A DNA stretch of 64,000 nucleotides from Flavobacterium commune (GCF_001857965.1 NZ_CP017774.1:1488001-1552000), one strand, 5' to 3'. Shown: positions 43,021-52,392, counted from the stretch's first letter. Notes: generated by a model not told the origin, from the sequence alone. Translations and numbers: made by a program.

Positions 43021-44070
43021 ATGCCAAATTTTCTTAAACTCATTATAAAAGAGGTTAAAAGAGAAACTGTCGCTGCTGTTTCTATCCTTTTTAATGTACC
43101 TGAAGAATTAAAAGACAACTATAAATTCATCGCGGGACAATACGTAAACATCCGATTAACATTGGACGGAAAAGAAATTCGTCGTGCGTATTCCATTTGT
43201 TCTTCGCCTGAAAGTGGCGAATTGCGTATTGCTGTGAAAGCCGTTAAAGATGGTTTGTTTTCTCAATTTGCCAATAGCCAACTAAAGGCAGGCGATGTCC
43301 TTGAAGTAGGAAAACCAGAAGGAAAATTCACTTTTGAACCTGATACTAACCGACAAAAAAACTATGTGGCCTTCGTTTCCGGAAGCGGAATTACGCCTGT
43401 TTTATCTATCATCAAATCGGTTTTAAAAAGTGAACCTAAGAGTTCTTTTGTGCTGGTTTACGGAAACAAATCGCCCGAAGAAACCATTTTTCACCAGGAA
43501 TTACACGATTTACACCTGCAATATGTAAGCCGATTATTAGTTCATTATGTTTATAGCCAGGCTAAGGCTGATGAAGCTTTATTTGGTCGAATTGACAAAT
43601 CGGTAGTGAATTATGTTTTGAACAACAAACACGCTGCCATAGAATTTGAAAAATTCTATTTGTGTGGTCCTGAACAAATGATAGATACCGTATCTGGCAT
43701 TTTAAAAGAGAAAAACGTAAAAGATTCGGCTATAAAGTTTGAGCTTTTTACAGCTTCGGCTTTTGAAAATGAAATCAAAGATTTGAGCGGACACTCAAAA
43801 ATTACTGTTATGGTGGACGATGAAGAAACTTCGTTCGAAATGTCCCAAAAACAAACCATTCTGGAAGCAGCCTTAAAACAAGGAATCGATGCGCCATATT
43901 CTTGCCAGGGCGGAATTTGCAGCAGCTGTCTTTGTCGCGTAACCGAAGGAAGCGCCGAAATGAAGAAAAACTCCATCCTTACCGATAAAGAAATTGCCGA
44001 AGGTTTAATCCTGAGCTGTCAGGCACATCCAACATCGGACACTATTTATGTAGATTTTGATGATGTATAA
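43021..44070 (+). CDS. PaaE-like ferredoxin-NAD(P)H reductase with 2Fe-2S domain
   Basis: The 349-residue protein joins a ferredoxin-reductase module to a C-terminal plant-type 2Fe-2S ferredoxin. RRAYSICSSPE (FAD-binding RxYS), GSGITPVLSIIKSVL (NAD(P)H pocket) and YLCGPEQMIDTV are visible; the cluster cysteines are in YSCQGGICSSCLCRV and in ILSCQAHP. This is the architecture of the phenylacetyl-CoA epoxidase reductase PaaE and of related oxygenase reductases. No paaABCD genes lie in this window, so it probably serves another oxygenase or desaturase. Confidence 0.87.
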   Translation: MPNFLKLIIKEVKRETVAAVSILFNVPEELKDNYKFIAGQYVNIRLTLDGKEIRRAYSICSSPESGELRIAVKAVKDGLFSQFANSQLKAGDVLEVGKPEGKFTFEPDTNRQKNYVAFVSGSGITPVLSIIKSVLKSEPKSSFVLVYGNKSPEETIFHQELHDLHLQYVSRLLVHYVYSQAKADEALFGRIDKSVVNYVLNNKHAAIEFEKFYLCGPEQMIDTVSGILKEKNVKDSAIKFELFTASAFENEIKDLSGHSKITVMVDDEETSFEMSQKQTILEAALKQGIDAPYSCQGGICSSCLCRVTEGSAEMKKNSILTDKEIAEGLILSCQAHPTSDTIYVDFDDV

Positions 44071-44090
44071 TCTTTAAAATTCCAATAACT

Positions 44091-44119
44091 AAAACTTCTC
44101 TGAAAAGGGAAGTTTTTTT
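44091..44119 (+). terminator. Terminator after the PaaE-like gene
   Basis: An AAAACTTC/GAAGTTTT stem (44091-44098 and 44109-44116) with a 10-base loop is followed by a T-run, 21 bases after the stop codon. Confidence 0.75.
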
Positions 44120-44179
44120 GTTTTAGGGATGTTGGGGTTTTTCTTATATTAGCGAATATTTAAGGTAAATGGAAACATT

Positions 44180-44656
44180 ATGGATGAAGAAATATTAACA
44201 ATATTAAAGCAAATTGATAAATCGCTTGTTGAAATAAATATTCGACAGCGAACTTCTGAAATGATGGAAGAAACTAATAAACTATTTGACAAATCAGATA
44301 GACGTGTTGAATTTGCAACAAACCAGATTCAAAATACTTTTGACAGAGTACATGATAAAATATTTAATTTTAATAATATTTTAATTGGTGCATTTTTAGT
44401 TCTTGGAACATTTCCTAACGATAATCCTCACGTAAAACTTTGGACAATTATATTCCCAATATTAAATATGGTATTTATGATTTACATTGATATAAGACAA
44501 ATGGAAATACATAGATATGCAACTGGAGAACAAGAATGGAACAATGTAGAAAGAGAAGGATATGGTAAAAAAATTAATCAACAAACAAGACTTTCTTTAC
44601 TTTCTCTTCTTCTTTCGGTTTGTTGTTTAATGTATCTCATCGTTAAACTAATATAA
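44180..44656 (+). CDS. Hypothetical membrane protein with N-terminal coiled coil
   Basis: The 158-residue protein is not recognised. It has a charged helical N-terminus (residues about 1-64, heptad-like, TSEMMEETNKLFDKSDRRVE), then three hydrophobic segments (about 67-80, 88-106 and 137-158) with a basic loop between the second and third. It lies 12 bases upstream of a small zinc-knuckle protein and was possibly transferred with it. It could belong to a membrane sensor or small effector; no evidence shows which. Confidence 0.6.
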   Translation: MDEEILTILKQIDKSLVEINIRQRTSEMMEETNKLFDKSDRRVEFATNQIQNTFDRVHDKIFNFNNILIGAFLVLGTFPNDNPHVKLWTIIFPILNMVFMIYIDIRQMEIHRYATGEQEWNNVEREGYGKKINQQTRLSLLSLLLSVCCLMYLIVKLI

Positions 44657-44668
44657 AATAATTAGCTG

Positions 44669-44860
44669 ATGTACCGAGAAATAAAAATTTGTAATGAATG
44701 CGAATCAGAATACTATAAAGATAGTTCGGAAATGTTGAGTTTATGTCCTGACTGTGCCCATAAATTATATGGATATACTAATTGTAAACACGAATTTGAA
44801 AACGGAAGATGTATAAAATGTTTTTGGAATGAAAAAACATCAGATTATTTAACAGAATAA
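44669..44860 (+). CDS. Small zinc-ribbon-like protein
   Basis: The 63-residue protein carries seven cysteines in pairs: Cys8/Cys11, Cys26/Cys29, Cys39, and Cys48/Cys51, with His31 and His41 near. The spacing (CNEC, CPDC, NCKH, CIKC) suggests two treble-clef or ribbon-type zinc sites. Such proteins often bind nucleic acid or regulate a partner. It follows the membrane protein by 12 bases on the same strand. The family is unknown to me. Confidence 0.6.
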   Translation: MYREIKICNECESEYYKDSSEMLSLCPDCAHKLYGYTNCKHEFENGRCIKCFWNEKTSDYLTE

Positions 44861-44902
44861 AAAACTAAAATATAAACACTAATCATTTCAAGTCTTCATA
44901 CC

Positions 44903-45211
44903 ATGAAATCCATTCGGGAAATATTCAAAAACAATCCTTCTCTTCTTGACGAACCGGAAGTAATGCAACTTATCGCATATTGTGAGGAATTACAGGATGA
45001 AATTGTTGAGTTTAAATTTCAAAAAACTGACAATAAAGAACTCCCTATGCTCGATATGATCAAAGAAGTCATTAAAGGCTGCAATGCCGTCGAAAAAGAG
45101 CAAATGGAACACGAACGCTTTGGTTATCCTCCACCTGATTATCAGGAAACTATTTCGAATCTAAAGAATTATATTTATGAGAGATGCCGGGATGAAAAGA
45201 TCTATTTGTAA
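44903..45211 (+). CDS. Hypothetical small acidic protein
   Basis: The 102-residue protein is charged and mainly helical (ELQDEIVEFKFQKTDNKELP, LDMIKEVIKGCNAVEKEQME), without signal peptide or membrane segment. I know no function for it. Its stop codon directly abuts the interspersed hairpin repeat at 45212, and the convergent GLPGLI gene ends on the other side. It is probably the last gene of the small cluster 44180-45211, although the 42-base gap to the zinc-knuckle gene leaves room for its own start signals. Confidence 0.55.
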   Translation: MKSIREIFKNNPSLLDEPEVMQLIAYCEELQDEIVEFKFQKTDNKELPMLDMIKEVIKGCNAVEKEQMEHERFGYPPPDYQETISNLKNYIYERCRDEKIYL

Positions 45212-45282
45212 GTCATTGCGAGGAACGAAGCAATCACATGTCGAGAGTAACAAAATGAGATTGCTTCGTTCCTCGCAATGAC
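45212..45282. repeat. Interspersed palindromic repeat (24-bp perfect stem)
   Basis: A perfect 24-bp inverted repeat (45212-45235 and 45259-45282) with the well-known interspersed word TCATTGCGAGGAACGAAGCA fills the whole space between the two convergent stop codons. It can act as a bidirectional terminator or mRNA end protector. A degraded half-copy lies at 57893-57931. Confidence 0.85.
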
Positions 45283-46043
45283 TACAAGAAAGCATTCCAC
45301 AAAAACATGTTTTTTTGCCTTTTGTTTTCTTCTTTATCCTCGCCATAGCTGAACCACTCCTTTGTTTTTTCTTCAATCAATGTTTTCAGTCCTACAAAAT
45401 CATAGGTCTTTTTGGCTGCGATGGGTTTTATATCAGCTGCATTAGCAAAAGTCACATCAACTTTAGTCGCAATATAAGAAGTATATAATCGTGGTATGGT
45501 AAGCCCTAAAATCATACCTGGCAAACCACTGATAGAACAGGGACCGCCCGAAATGGTAATATCATCCGTGTAAAAAGCAAATACATATACGTCGTCCATT
45601 ATTTTGCCAACGGCTTTTCGGCAATTATATCCGGCTATTTCTCTGTTTTCATTGGTAATTTTCCATTCAATTTTTGGAATACTATCGGCTATAACAAAAT
45701 TAGTTCCAACAATCTGTTTTTGCATGTTCATTGTCCCGGAAGTAAAATCAAAATACCAAATATTTTCTTCATCGACCTCTTTGTAGTATTTTGGAACTCT
45801 TGTTTTTGGGTTCCATCTGTCAAATTTGAATATGCTTTTATTGTCTTCAAAAGTATAGTTGAAATAAGAAATTTTAAGATCAGAAAGATTGTCTTTCATC
45901 ATTTCGTCCCAACTATCATTACTCATTGTTTTTTTGAGATTGGTACTTACCTCATATTCAATTACAGCCTTATCTACAAATTGCTGCGCTCTTATGGTAG
46001 TTGTAAAAATGAGTACGGTTATAAAAAAATATATTGTTTTCAT
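45282..46043 (-). CDS. GLPGLI family protein
   Basis: The 253-residue protein has a signal peptide (1-19) and the GLPGMI motif (173-178) in GPCSISGLPGMILGL, which defines the GLPGLI family of Bacteroidota. Its role is not established; it is often linked to TonB-type barrel proteins, as here, with the barrel gene 37 bases upstream. The stop codon touches the interspersed hairpin repeat. Location is likely periplasm or outer membrane. Confidence 0.9.
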   Translation of the reverse strand: MKTIYFFITVLIFTTTIRAQQFVDKAVIEYEVSTNLKKTMSNDSWDEMMKDNLSDLKISYFNYTFEDNKSIFKFDRWNPKTRVPKYYKEVDEENIWYFDFTSGTMNMQKQIVGTNFVIADSIPKIEWKITNENREIAGYNCRKAVGKIMDDVYVFAFYTDDITISGGPCSISGLPGMILGLTIPRLYTSYIATKVDVTFANAADIKPIAAKKTYDFVGLKTLIEEKTKEWFSYGEDKEENKRQKNMFLWNAFL

Positions 46044-46080
46044 CGTTTATAAGTTATGAGTTGTGAAATTGTCTTTGAAT

Positions 46081-48864
46081 TTATTTTTGGGATGTTCCGC
46101 CACCGTTTTTAAAATTCCAGGTAAAACCTACCATGACATATCTTTTGAGTCTATCGTTTTGTTCCTGACTAATGGTATTTTCGTAAACATTTCTTTGAAT
46201 TCCTATATTTTGATTTAAAATATCCCTAATCAAAATATAAGCTGTAAACTCGTCTTTTTTGAAAGTACGCTGTAACCTTGCATTCCACAACTGATTAGTT
46301 AAATTATCCTGAAAATCGATTGTTTTTTGTCGGGTATTCAAATTATAATCGGTTGATAGTTTCCATTTTTCATCTAAATAAACGCCTATATCCAGATTCA
46401 AATTATTGGTGTTAAACGATTTGATTTCATCATTTTGAGTGGTACTGTTTCGATTAAACGAAAATCGGTTACTCAAACTAAGATCGTATTTCTTTTCTTT
46501 TGATTTGTATAAATAAACGCCAAATCCTGTGTTTAAATTCTTAGAATTACCTATTTTATCATTAATGCTAAGTACTGTTTTACTGTAATTAACGGATGGA
46601 TTAAGATTAACATTTAAGTTTATCTTTTTTACTTTAAATCCATATCCAAAATAGAAATTTCCTGAAAAATTGCCATTAGTGTTTATTGGTTTGGAAACTG
46701 TTTTGGCTGTTTCCGGATCTATCACTCTGCTATAAGTAATTAAATTGCTCGTTGTACTAAAAGAAAGCCCCTGATAAATTTGAGTTTCGGTCAGCATATC
46801 ATAACTATTCTGATAAATGTTCACACTATTGGTAAAAGACTGTTTTAAATCAGGATTTCCTAAAGTTTGATTAAAAAAGTCCTGATTGTTTGTCAAAGGC
46901 TGTAATTGTTCCAGAGTAGGCTGACGGGTTGCTCCCTGATAATTCACACGTAAGTCGCTGTTGCTTTTGTACCTGTAGGAGAAACTTGCCGAAGGAAAAA
47001 AGTTAGTATAATTGCGTTTGTATTGTTTGTCCATAGTTTTATCTAACAAATCGAAAGTTGTAAACCCGAAACCACTTCCAATACTGTAATTGATTTTTTT
47101 AGCATTGTAACTCAACTTTAAATTGGGTCTCTGGGTAATTACTGTTTGCTCAAACTGATTGGATAACGAAGTCACTATTTCATCATATTTACCTGTATCT
47201 TCGGAATAATCATAGGTGAAATAATTGTTTTTTCCCTTATCAAAAGCAATTTGGTAAGCAAACTGAAGTGAGAATTGTTTAGCAATGGGTTCCGAATAAG
47301 TAAAATTGGCTGAAAAATTTTGATTGGAACGATCGCCTATTTTATTTTGATCCACATCCACTTTAGAATCAAGAACTCCATCAACATAACTTTCGTTAGA
47401 AGACTTTAAAAAGTTATTTGAATTGGTATTCAAAAGACTCCAACTGCTATTTACAGAAAATGTACGTCGGGCTTTGGCAAACTTGTGTTTGAACAGCATA
47501 CCGGCATACAAAGAGGATTTATCCGAATTTGTAGTAAACAATCTTTGCTGTTTATTTTTTAAAACTCCATCATTTCCGGTAGTAATTCCATCTGTAAATT
47601 CATCGCTTTCCGTATTATAAAAATTAGTTCTGGCTGTAAATTTTATTGAATTTAGCGAGTCTAATTTTACATCGTAAGTAGCATTGAGTTTAAAATTACT
47701 CCTGTCAACATTAGTTACCGTGGTTCTGTCTTCATTTAGTTGAGTATCTCCCACCTGTGTTTGCGAAATTCTACTGTTGTTATTAGTGTAAATTTGCTTA
47801 TTGAATTTTGGAGATACATTAAGCGTTTGTTTATCATTCCATTTATTGCTGTACTGCAAACCGGCATTGGTGTTTTTGATAAAACCATTTTGAGTATTAA
47901 TATAAGGTTCTCCATCATTATTACCTCCTACCCATTCATAATTTACATTTCCGTCGTCGTCCATATTCATACTGAAATTGTTCTCACGAGCTCCAAATTT
48001 CTCGCTGTCCTCCCAGTTCAAACCATCCTGACCTGTATTTCCATTTAATAAAAATGCCGAAAGCTTTCTTTTCCCCTTAAAACTGCTAAACATCAGATTA
48101 CTGTTGTATCTGGAATCGGCATCTGTAAACGGCTGATTGGCTCCATCAATTTTACCAAAATACCCTTTCTTCTTATCTTCTTTTAATTTCAGATTGATTG
48201 TTTTCTTAGAATTGCCATCATCTATTCCTGTAAACTCAGCCTGATCGCTTTTTTTGTTAAAAACCTGAACTTCTTTCACTGCATCCGCCCGTAAATTTTT
48301 AACAGCCATACCCGGATCATCACCAAAGAATTCTTCGCCATCAACCAATACTTTTTGGACGGTCTCTCCCATGGCTTTTATAGTTCCGTTTTTATCCACC
48401 TGAATTCCGGGCAATTTCTTAAGTAATTCTTCAACATTGGCATTAGCATCCACTTTAAAATCACTTGCTCTGTAGCTGGTAGTATCTCCTTTAATCCTGA
48501 TTGAACCCGACTTTACAATTACTTCTCGAAGCAGTTCTATTTTATTTTTCAAAGCGATAGTTCCCAATTTTTTTTCGCCTTCATTAACCATTATTTCATC
48601 AACATAATCCGCATATTGATTATGAGAAGTCATCAGTATGTAATTTCCCGGTTTTACATTTTTTAGATTAAATTTTCCTTCTTTGTCCGATCGGGTAAAT
48701 CTGTACAGAATAGAATCTATTGGAGTTAATAACGCCACGACCGAATTGTGAACGGCTGTTTTGTCATTTCCATCGGTTAAAACACCCGAAATATTGGCTT
48801 TTTGAGAAAAAGCTGAAAAAGAGAAAAAAAACAAAATTGTAATTAATCCGGTAATTCTTTGCAT
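46081..48864 (-). CDS. Outer-membrane beta-barrel protein, TonB-dependent-receptor-like
   Basis: The 927-residue protein has a signal peptide (1-20), a carboxypeptidase-regulatory-like domain (about 22-110), a plug-like domain (about 115-220; VEELLKKLPGIQVDKNGTI, QKVLVDGEEFFGDDPGMA) and a large barrel of the OMP_b-brl_3 type ending RYVMVGFTWNF. Proteins of this group are outer-membrane receptors related to TonB-dependent transporters, often lacking a recognisable TonB box. The neighbouring GLPGLI gene is 37 bases downstream, so the two are probably one operon. The ligand is unknown. Confidence 0.88.
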   Translation of the reverse strand: MQRITGLITILFFFSFSAFSQKANISGVLTDGNDKTAVHNSVVALLTPIDSILYRFTRSDKEGKFNLKNVKPGNYILMTSHNQYADYVDEIMVNEGEKKLGTIALKNKIELLREVIVKSGSIRIKGDTTSYRASDFKVDANANVEELLKKLPGIQVDKNGTIKAMGETVQKVLVDGEEFFGDDPGMAVKNLRADAVKEVQVFNKKSDQAEFTGIDDGNSKKTINLKLKEDKKKGYFGKIDGANQPFTDADSRYNSNLMFSSFKGKRKLSAFLLNGNTGQDGLNWEDSEKFGARENNFSMNMDDDGNVNYEWVGGNNDGEPYINTQNGFIKNTNAGLQYSNKWNDKQTLNVSPKFNKQIYTNNNSRISQTQVGDTQLNEDRTTVTNVDRSNFKLNATYDVKLDSLNSIKFTARTNFYNTESDEFTDGITTGNDGVLKNKQQRLFTTNSDKSSLYAGMLFKHKFAKARRTFSVNSSWSLLNTNSNNFLKSSNESYVDGVLDSKVDVDQNKIGDRSNQNFSANFTYSEPIAKQFSLQFAYQIAFDKGKNNYFTYDYSEDTGKYDEIVTSLSNQFEQTVITQRPNLKLSYNAKKINYSIGSGFGFTTFDLLDKTMDKQYKRNYTNFFPSASFSYRYKSNSDLRVNYQGATRQPTLEQLQPLTNNQDFFNQTLGNPDLKQSFTNSVNIYQNSYDMLTETQIYQGLSFSTTSNLITYSRVIDPETAKTVSKPINTNGNFSGNFYFGYGFKVKKINLNVNLNPSVNYSKTVLSINDKIGNSKNLNTGFGVYLYKSKEKKYDLSLSNRFSFNRNSTTQNDEIKSFNTNNLNLDIGVYLDEKWKLSTDYNLNTRQKTIDFQDNLTNQLWNARLQRTFKKDEFTAYILIRDILNQNIGIQRNVYENTISQEQNDRLKRYVMVGFTWNFKNGGGTSQK

Positions 48865-49051
48865 AAATAGTTCTTTTTTATAGTATTACACCCTGAGTCG
48901 TAAGACCTAACTCACAAGAGAGCCAAAATAGTATTTTTTACACTTATAAATCAAAAGCTATTTGTTAAATTATTGGTAAAGTTATTCTTTCAAAAAAATA
49001 CAACTGTAAAGTCCTGTAAAATCTGGAAAAAGTACAATATACTTGTTTACA

Positions 49052-50092
49052 CTAATTTAAAACTTTCACAATTGAATCAACTGTAATTGTTCGCATAGCA
49101 TCTTCATAACCTTCAACTTTTTTGTTCCCGTAAACAGAAGTGGGTAATTTAGGAAACAAATTTCTATCGGAAACCAAGGCGTTTTCCAGTGGTTGATTAA
49201 AAGGTGAAAATCCAGCAAAAGGATGTGTAGCACCCCAAAGTGTGACTACTTTTACCCCTAACATGGCCGCAATATGTGCATTTCCAGAATCCATAGAAAG
49301 CATTACATCGAGGTTGCTGATGAGTTCTAATTCCTGCTGAAATTTGATTTTTCCCGCCATATTGATGACGTTTTCGTATGAAGACGAAATAGAATCTAAG
49401 ATTTCAATTTCTTTTTTTCCTCCGCCAAAAAGCAAAATAGTATGATTTTTATTTTCTGCTAATCTCGAAATCACTTCCTGCATTAAATCCAAAGGATATA
49501 CTTTAGAATCATATTGTGCAAAAGGAGCAATTCCGATTAATTTCTGATTGTTTTCACCTATTATCGAAATAATTTCAGCACTTAAAACCGCTTTTTTAGG
49601 AAATTCAGGATTCAATAAATCAATGGCAAAACCTAATTTTTCAAATACCTGAGTATGGTTCTCAAACATTGTTGGGAGTCGTTTAAAAACCTTGTTTTCA
49701 AGAGCGGTTAATGCTTTTTTAGCTTCACGCCCTTTGTCAACGGCGGCTACTTTTTTTCCGCTTAAAGCAAAAAGTGTTCGTACCACTTTAGAGCGAAGTA
49801 CATTATGCAAATCGGCAAAAGCGTCGATTTTTAATTGTTTCAAATCAGTAAACAAACGCAGTAAACCTAAAAAACCTTTATGACGTTCTTTTTCATCAAA
49901 AGCCAAAAAAGAGAGATTCGGAATTCTGTCAAAAAAAGGCTTGAAAAAAGGACGGGAAACCACCGTAATTTGAACGGTAGGATGCTGTTTTACAAAGGCT
50001 CGTAAAACAGGAACCGTCATGGCGACATCTCCCATTGCGGAGAGTCTCATGACGGCGATATGCTTTATTTTTGGAGTCAACTGACTTTTCAA
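49052..50092 (-). CDS. Glycosyltransferase family 9 (heptosyltransferase-like)
   Basis: The 346-residue protein belongs to GT9, which adds heptose to the inner core of lipopolysaccharide using ADP-heptose. It has the N-terminal HIAVMRLSAMGDVAMTVPVL and the C-terminal DSGNAHIAAMLGVKVVTLWG motif. The start is a TTG (50092) that follows the TAA of the DUF4254 gene without a gap; the first ATG in frame would cut off the first beta strand. Zero spacing implies translational coupling with DUF4254. Confidence 0.9.
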   Translation of the reverse strand: MKSQLTPKIKHIAVMRLSAMGDVAMTVPVLRAFVKQHPTVQITVVSRPFFKPFFDRIPNLSFLAFDEKERHKGFLGLLRLFTDLKQLKIDAFADLHNVLRSKVVRTLFALSGKKVAAVDKGREAKKALTALENKVFKRLPTMFENHTQVFEKLGFAIDLLNPEFPKKAVLSAEIISIIGENNQKLIGIAPFAQYDSKVYPLDLMQEVISRLAENKNHTILLFGGGKKEIEILDSISSSYENVINMAGKIKFQQELELISNLDVMLSMDSGNAHIAAMLGVKVVTLWGATHPFAGFSPFNQPLENALVSDRNLFPKLPTSVYGNKKVEGYEDAMRTITVDSIVKVLN

Positions 50093-50698
50093 TTATTTCT
50101 TCCCATGGTATAAAACAGGATTCAATTCGTCGTCATTGTACATTTTCATTTGCTTGTACACTTTCATGAATTTATCTCCATTTTCAATATCAGTCAACAA
50201 ATCATCAATGGCTGTTGATAAATCTGTTCTTTGTTCTAAAAGTACGTTTAGTTTTTCCTGACATTTATCTCTGTGTTCTTGCGAAGCCTCTGCACGATTG
50301 GCTTCCTCGGCCATGTGGTAAATTTTTAAAGCTAAAATTGATAATCTGTCAAATGCCCAGGCTGGACTTTCTGAGTTAATTTTAGCATTGTCTTTTACAA
50401 CTACTTTGCTGTATTTTTGGAGAAAATAACTATCAATATATTCTACCATATCAGTACGCTCCTGATTAGAAGCATCAATTCTTCTTTTCAAAGTCAAAGC
50501 CGCAACAGGATCAATTTGTGGATCACGAATAATGTCTTCAAAATGCCATTGAACAGTGTCAATCCAGTTTTTTAGGTACAATAAATGCTCAAACTGTTCC
50601 TTAGGATAAGGATTGTTTATCGGTTGATCTACATTATCAAATTGGTGATAATCTTTTATACTTTGTTCAAAAACGGAATAGGCTAATTTTGAAAACAT
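50093..50698 (-). CDS. DUF4254 domain-containing protein
   Basis: The 201-residue, all-helical protein matches DUF4254 as I recall it: it has an N-terminal FEQSIKDYHQFDNVDQPINN and a conserved HLLYLKNWIDTVQWHFEDIIRDP core. It has no signal peptide. The family is nearly always next to a GT9 gene, as here, so it may assist lipopolysaccharide core assembly. The biochemical role is unknown. Confidence 0.85.
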   Translation of the reverse strand: MFSKLAYSVFEQSIKDYHQFDNVDQPINNPYPKEQFEHLLYLKNWIDTVQWHFEDIIRDPQIDPVAALTLKRRIDASNQERTDMVEYIDSYFLQKYSKVVVKDNAKINSESPAWAFDRLSILALKIYHMAEEANRAEASQEHRDKCQEKLNVLLEQRTDLSTAIDDLLTDIENGDKFMKVYKQMKMYNDDELNPVLYHGKK

Positions 50699-50717
50699 CT
50701 TTATCTTTTTATTTAGA

Positions 50718-50725
50718 CAAAGATA
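50718..50725 (-). promoter_or_regulatory. Candidate -7 box of the DUF4254/GT9 operon
   Basis: On the minus strand the bases read TATCTTTG, a perfect TAnnTTTG match, 19 bases upstream of the DUF4254 start. No good -33 element was seen at the usual distance. Confidence 0.4.
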
Positions 50726-50794
50726 CTTTTTATACTTTTATAAAAAAATTACATTGTAACTTTCTATAGCTCATCTTAAATAACATCTTCTCTT

Positions 50795-51448
50795 ATGCAA
50801 ATCCATCATTTATCAGAAAAAAACAGTATTCTAAATCATTTTTTAGGAGAAATAAGAGATGTAAATATCCATAAAGATTCTATGCGATTTAGACGAAATA
50901 TAGAACGCATTGGCGAAATTATGGCTTACGAATTGAGCAAAGAATTGGAATATAAAACCATTGAAATTCAAACTCCGCTTGGGATCAAAAAAACAACTCA
51001 AATTGCCGATAACATTGTGCTTTGTTCGATTTTAAGAGCAGGTTTGAGTATGCATTTGGGGTTTTTAAATTATTTTGACCAAGCCGATAACGGATTTATT
51101 TCTGCTTATCGATTTCACCCAAATAAAGACGATTTTTTTGAAATCAAAGTCGAATATCAGGCCATTGCTGATATTAATGATAAATGCTTATTACTAGTAG
51201 ATCCCATGCTGGCAACAGGACAATCCATTGTTGCTGTTTACAATAGATTAATGGAAAGAGGAACTCCTAAAACAATTCATATTGCCGTGACAATCGCCGC
51301 TCCTGAAGGTATTGCTTACCTGAAAAAACATTTACCGGATAACTGTCATTTATGGATTGGTGCTTTAGACGAAAAACTAAATGAACATAGTTATATAGTT
51401 CCGGGTCTTGGAGACGCTGGCGACTTGGCTTACGGAATCAAATTATAA
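50795..51448 (+). CDS. upp: Uracil phosphoribosyltransferase
   Basis: The 217-residue protein salvages uracil to UMP with PRPP. The PRPP-binding motif LLLVDPMLATGQS (132-144), the SILRAGLSM segment and the C-terminal PGLGDAGDLAYGI uracil-binding loop are all present. It stands alone on the plus strand and its end overlaps the convergent DUF6427 gene by six bases. Confidence 0.95.
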   Translation: MQIHHLSEKNSILNHFLGEIRDVNIHKDSMRFRRNIERIGEIMAYELSKELEYKTIEIQTPLGIKKTTQIADNIVLCSILRAGLSMHLGFLNYFDQADNGFISAYRFHPNKDDFFEIKVEYQAIADINDKCLLLVDPMLATGQSIVAVYNRLMERGTPKTIHIAVTIAAPEGIAYLKKHLPDNCHLWIGALDEKLNEHSYIVPGLGDAGDLAYGIKL

Positions 51449-52372
51449 TTGAGAGAAAAAAACAAATAAACTACACAACATCAATACTCCCAAAGCCAAT
51501 TCCTGGTTTAATTTTGACTGAGGCATTTCGATATGAGCTGTCGCCATCATTGCCAAAGGAGCAATGGTAAACACTAATAAATCGTTGCTTTTATTATCAG
51601 AAATCACATAGATAATTGCTGACAGAAAGAACGCAAACAAAATTTTCTTAAACGAAGCGTGCAATAATAATGGTCGGGAAGACAAAGTCATGACCATCGA
51701 AATAACAAAAAATAAAGCCACCGTAGCATAAATAGACAAGGCTGCATTCTGGTAATTATTAGTAAAATAATCAATGCTAAAATTAGTTTCTATTCCATTG
51801 GTAATATAACTAATGGCATCATTATTAAATGCTAACGAATACATAGCAAAAACAATAGCTATGGCAAAAAAAGCAATGAAAGGCAAAAGCCAGTTTCTGT
51901 AATCTCCCGAAACATGAGAAATAATAGAAATAAAAACCAATACTAAAAAAATTATACACCAAAAATGGAATAAGGAAGCCACAAAAATCCATAAAGAAGC
52001 ATCAAAAATTTTCTCCTTAGAAGATTTTTGAGATTGTAACGAAATCAGTCTGCGAAGAGCTAAAAGGATAAAAAAGTTGGCAAAAACAAGATTGATGTTA
52101 TCATAAAGTGTCGGAAAGAAAAGCAAGAATAACAAAAAGAATAATAGGCTATAACCACTGTCTTTACTAATATTGTTGCGCTTAGATACAAAATTAGTGA
52201 TCAATCCCGAAAACAAAACTACAACTCCTATTGCTATTTTTTTTATGACTAAAACAGCAGAATTTGACCAAGCTAAATCCTGAATTTGATATATAAAATC
52301 GAAAAACAATATCAAAAATACTATCAAAGAAAAATTTAATAGTGTAGATTTTTTAAAAACACTTGTAATCAT
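51443..52372 (-). CDS. DUF6427 family membrane protein
   Basis: The 309-residue protein has about eight to nine hydrophobic helices and no soluble domain. I recognise it as the DUF6427 family, which in Flavobacteriia lies between upp and the DUF6341/purD genes, as here. It has no known function; the fold may resemble oligosaccharide-repeat-unit polymerases, but that is speculation. The start lies inside a plus-strand promoter for the following gene. Confidence 0.75.
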   Translation of the reverse strand: MITSVFKKSTLLNFSLIVFLILFFDFIYQIQDLAWSNSAVLVIKKIAIGVVVLFSGLITNFVSKRNNISKDSGYSLLFFLLFLLFFPTLYDNINLVFANFFILLALRRLISLQSQKSSKEKIFDASLWIFVASLFHFWCIIFLVLVFISIISHVSGDYRNWLLPFIAFFAIAIVFAMYSLAFNNDAISYITNGIETNFSIDYFTNNYQNAALSIYATVALFFVISMVMTLSSRPLLLHASFKKILFAFFLSAIIYVISDNKSNDLLVFTIAPLAMMATAHIEMPQSKLNQELALGVLMLCSLFVFFSQL

Positions 52373-52392
52373 AAGGATATTTTATACTTTTG
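52363..52392 (+). promoter_or_regulatory. Promoter of the DUF6341 gene
   Basis: TTG at 52363-52365 and TACTTTTG at 52385-52392 are separated by exactly 19 bases, a textbook flavobacterial promoter. It overlaps the start codon region of the divergent DUF6427 gene and leaves a leader of about 115 bases before the ATG at 52516. Confidence 0.65.
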
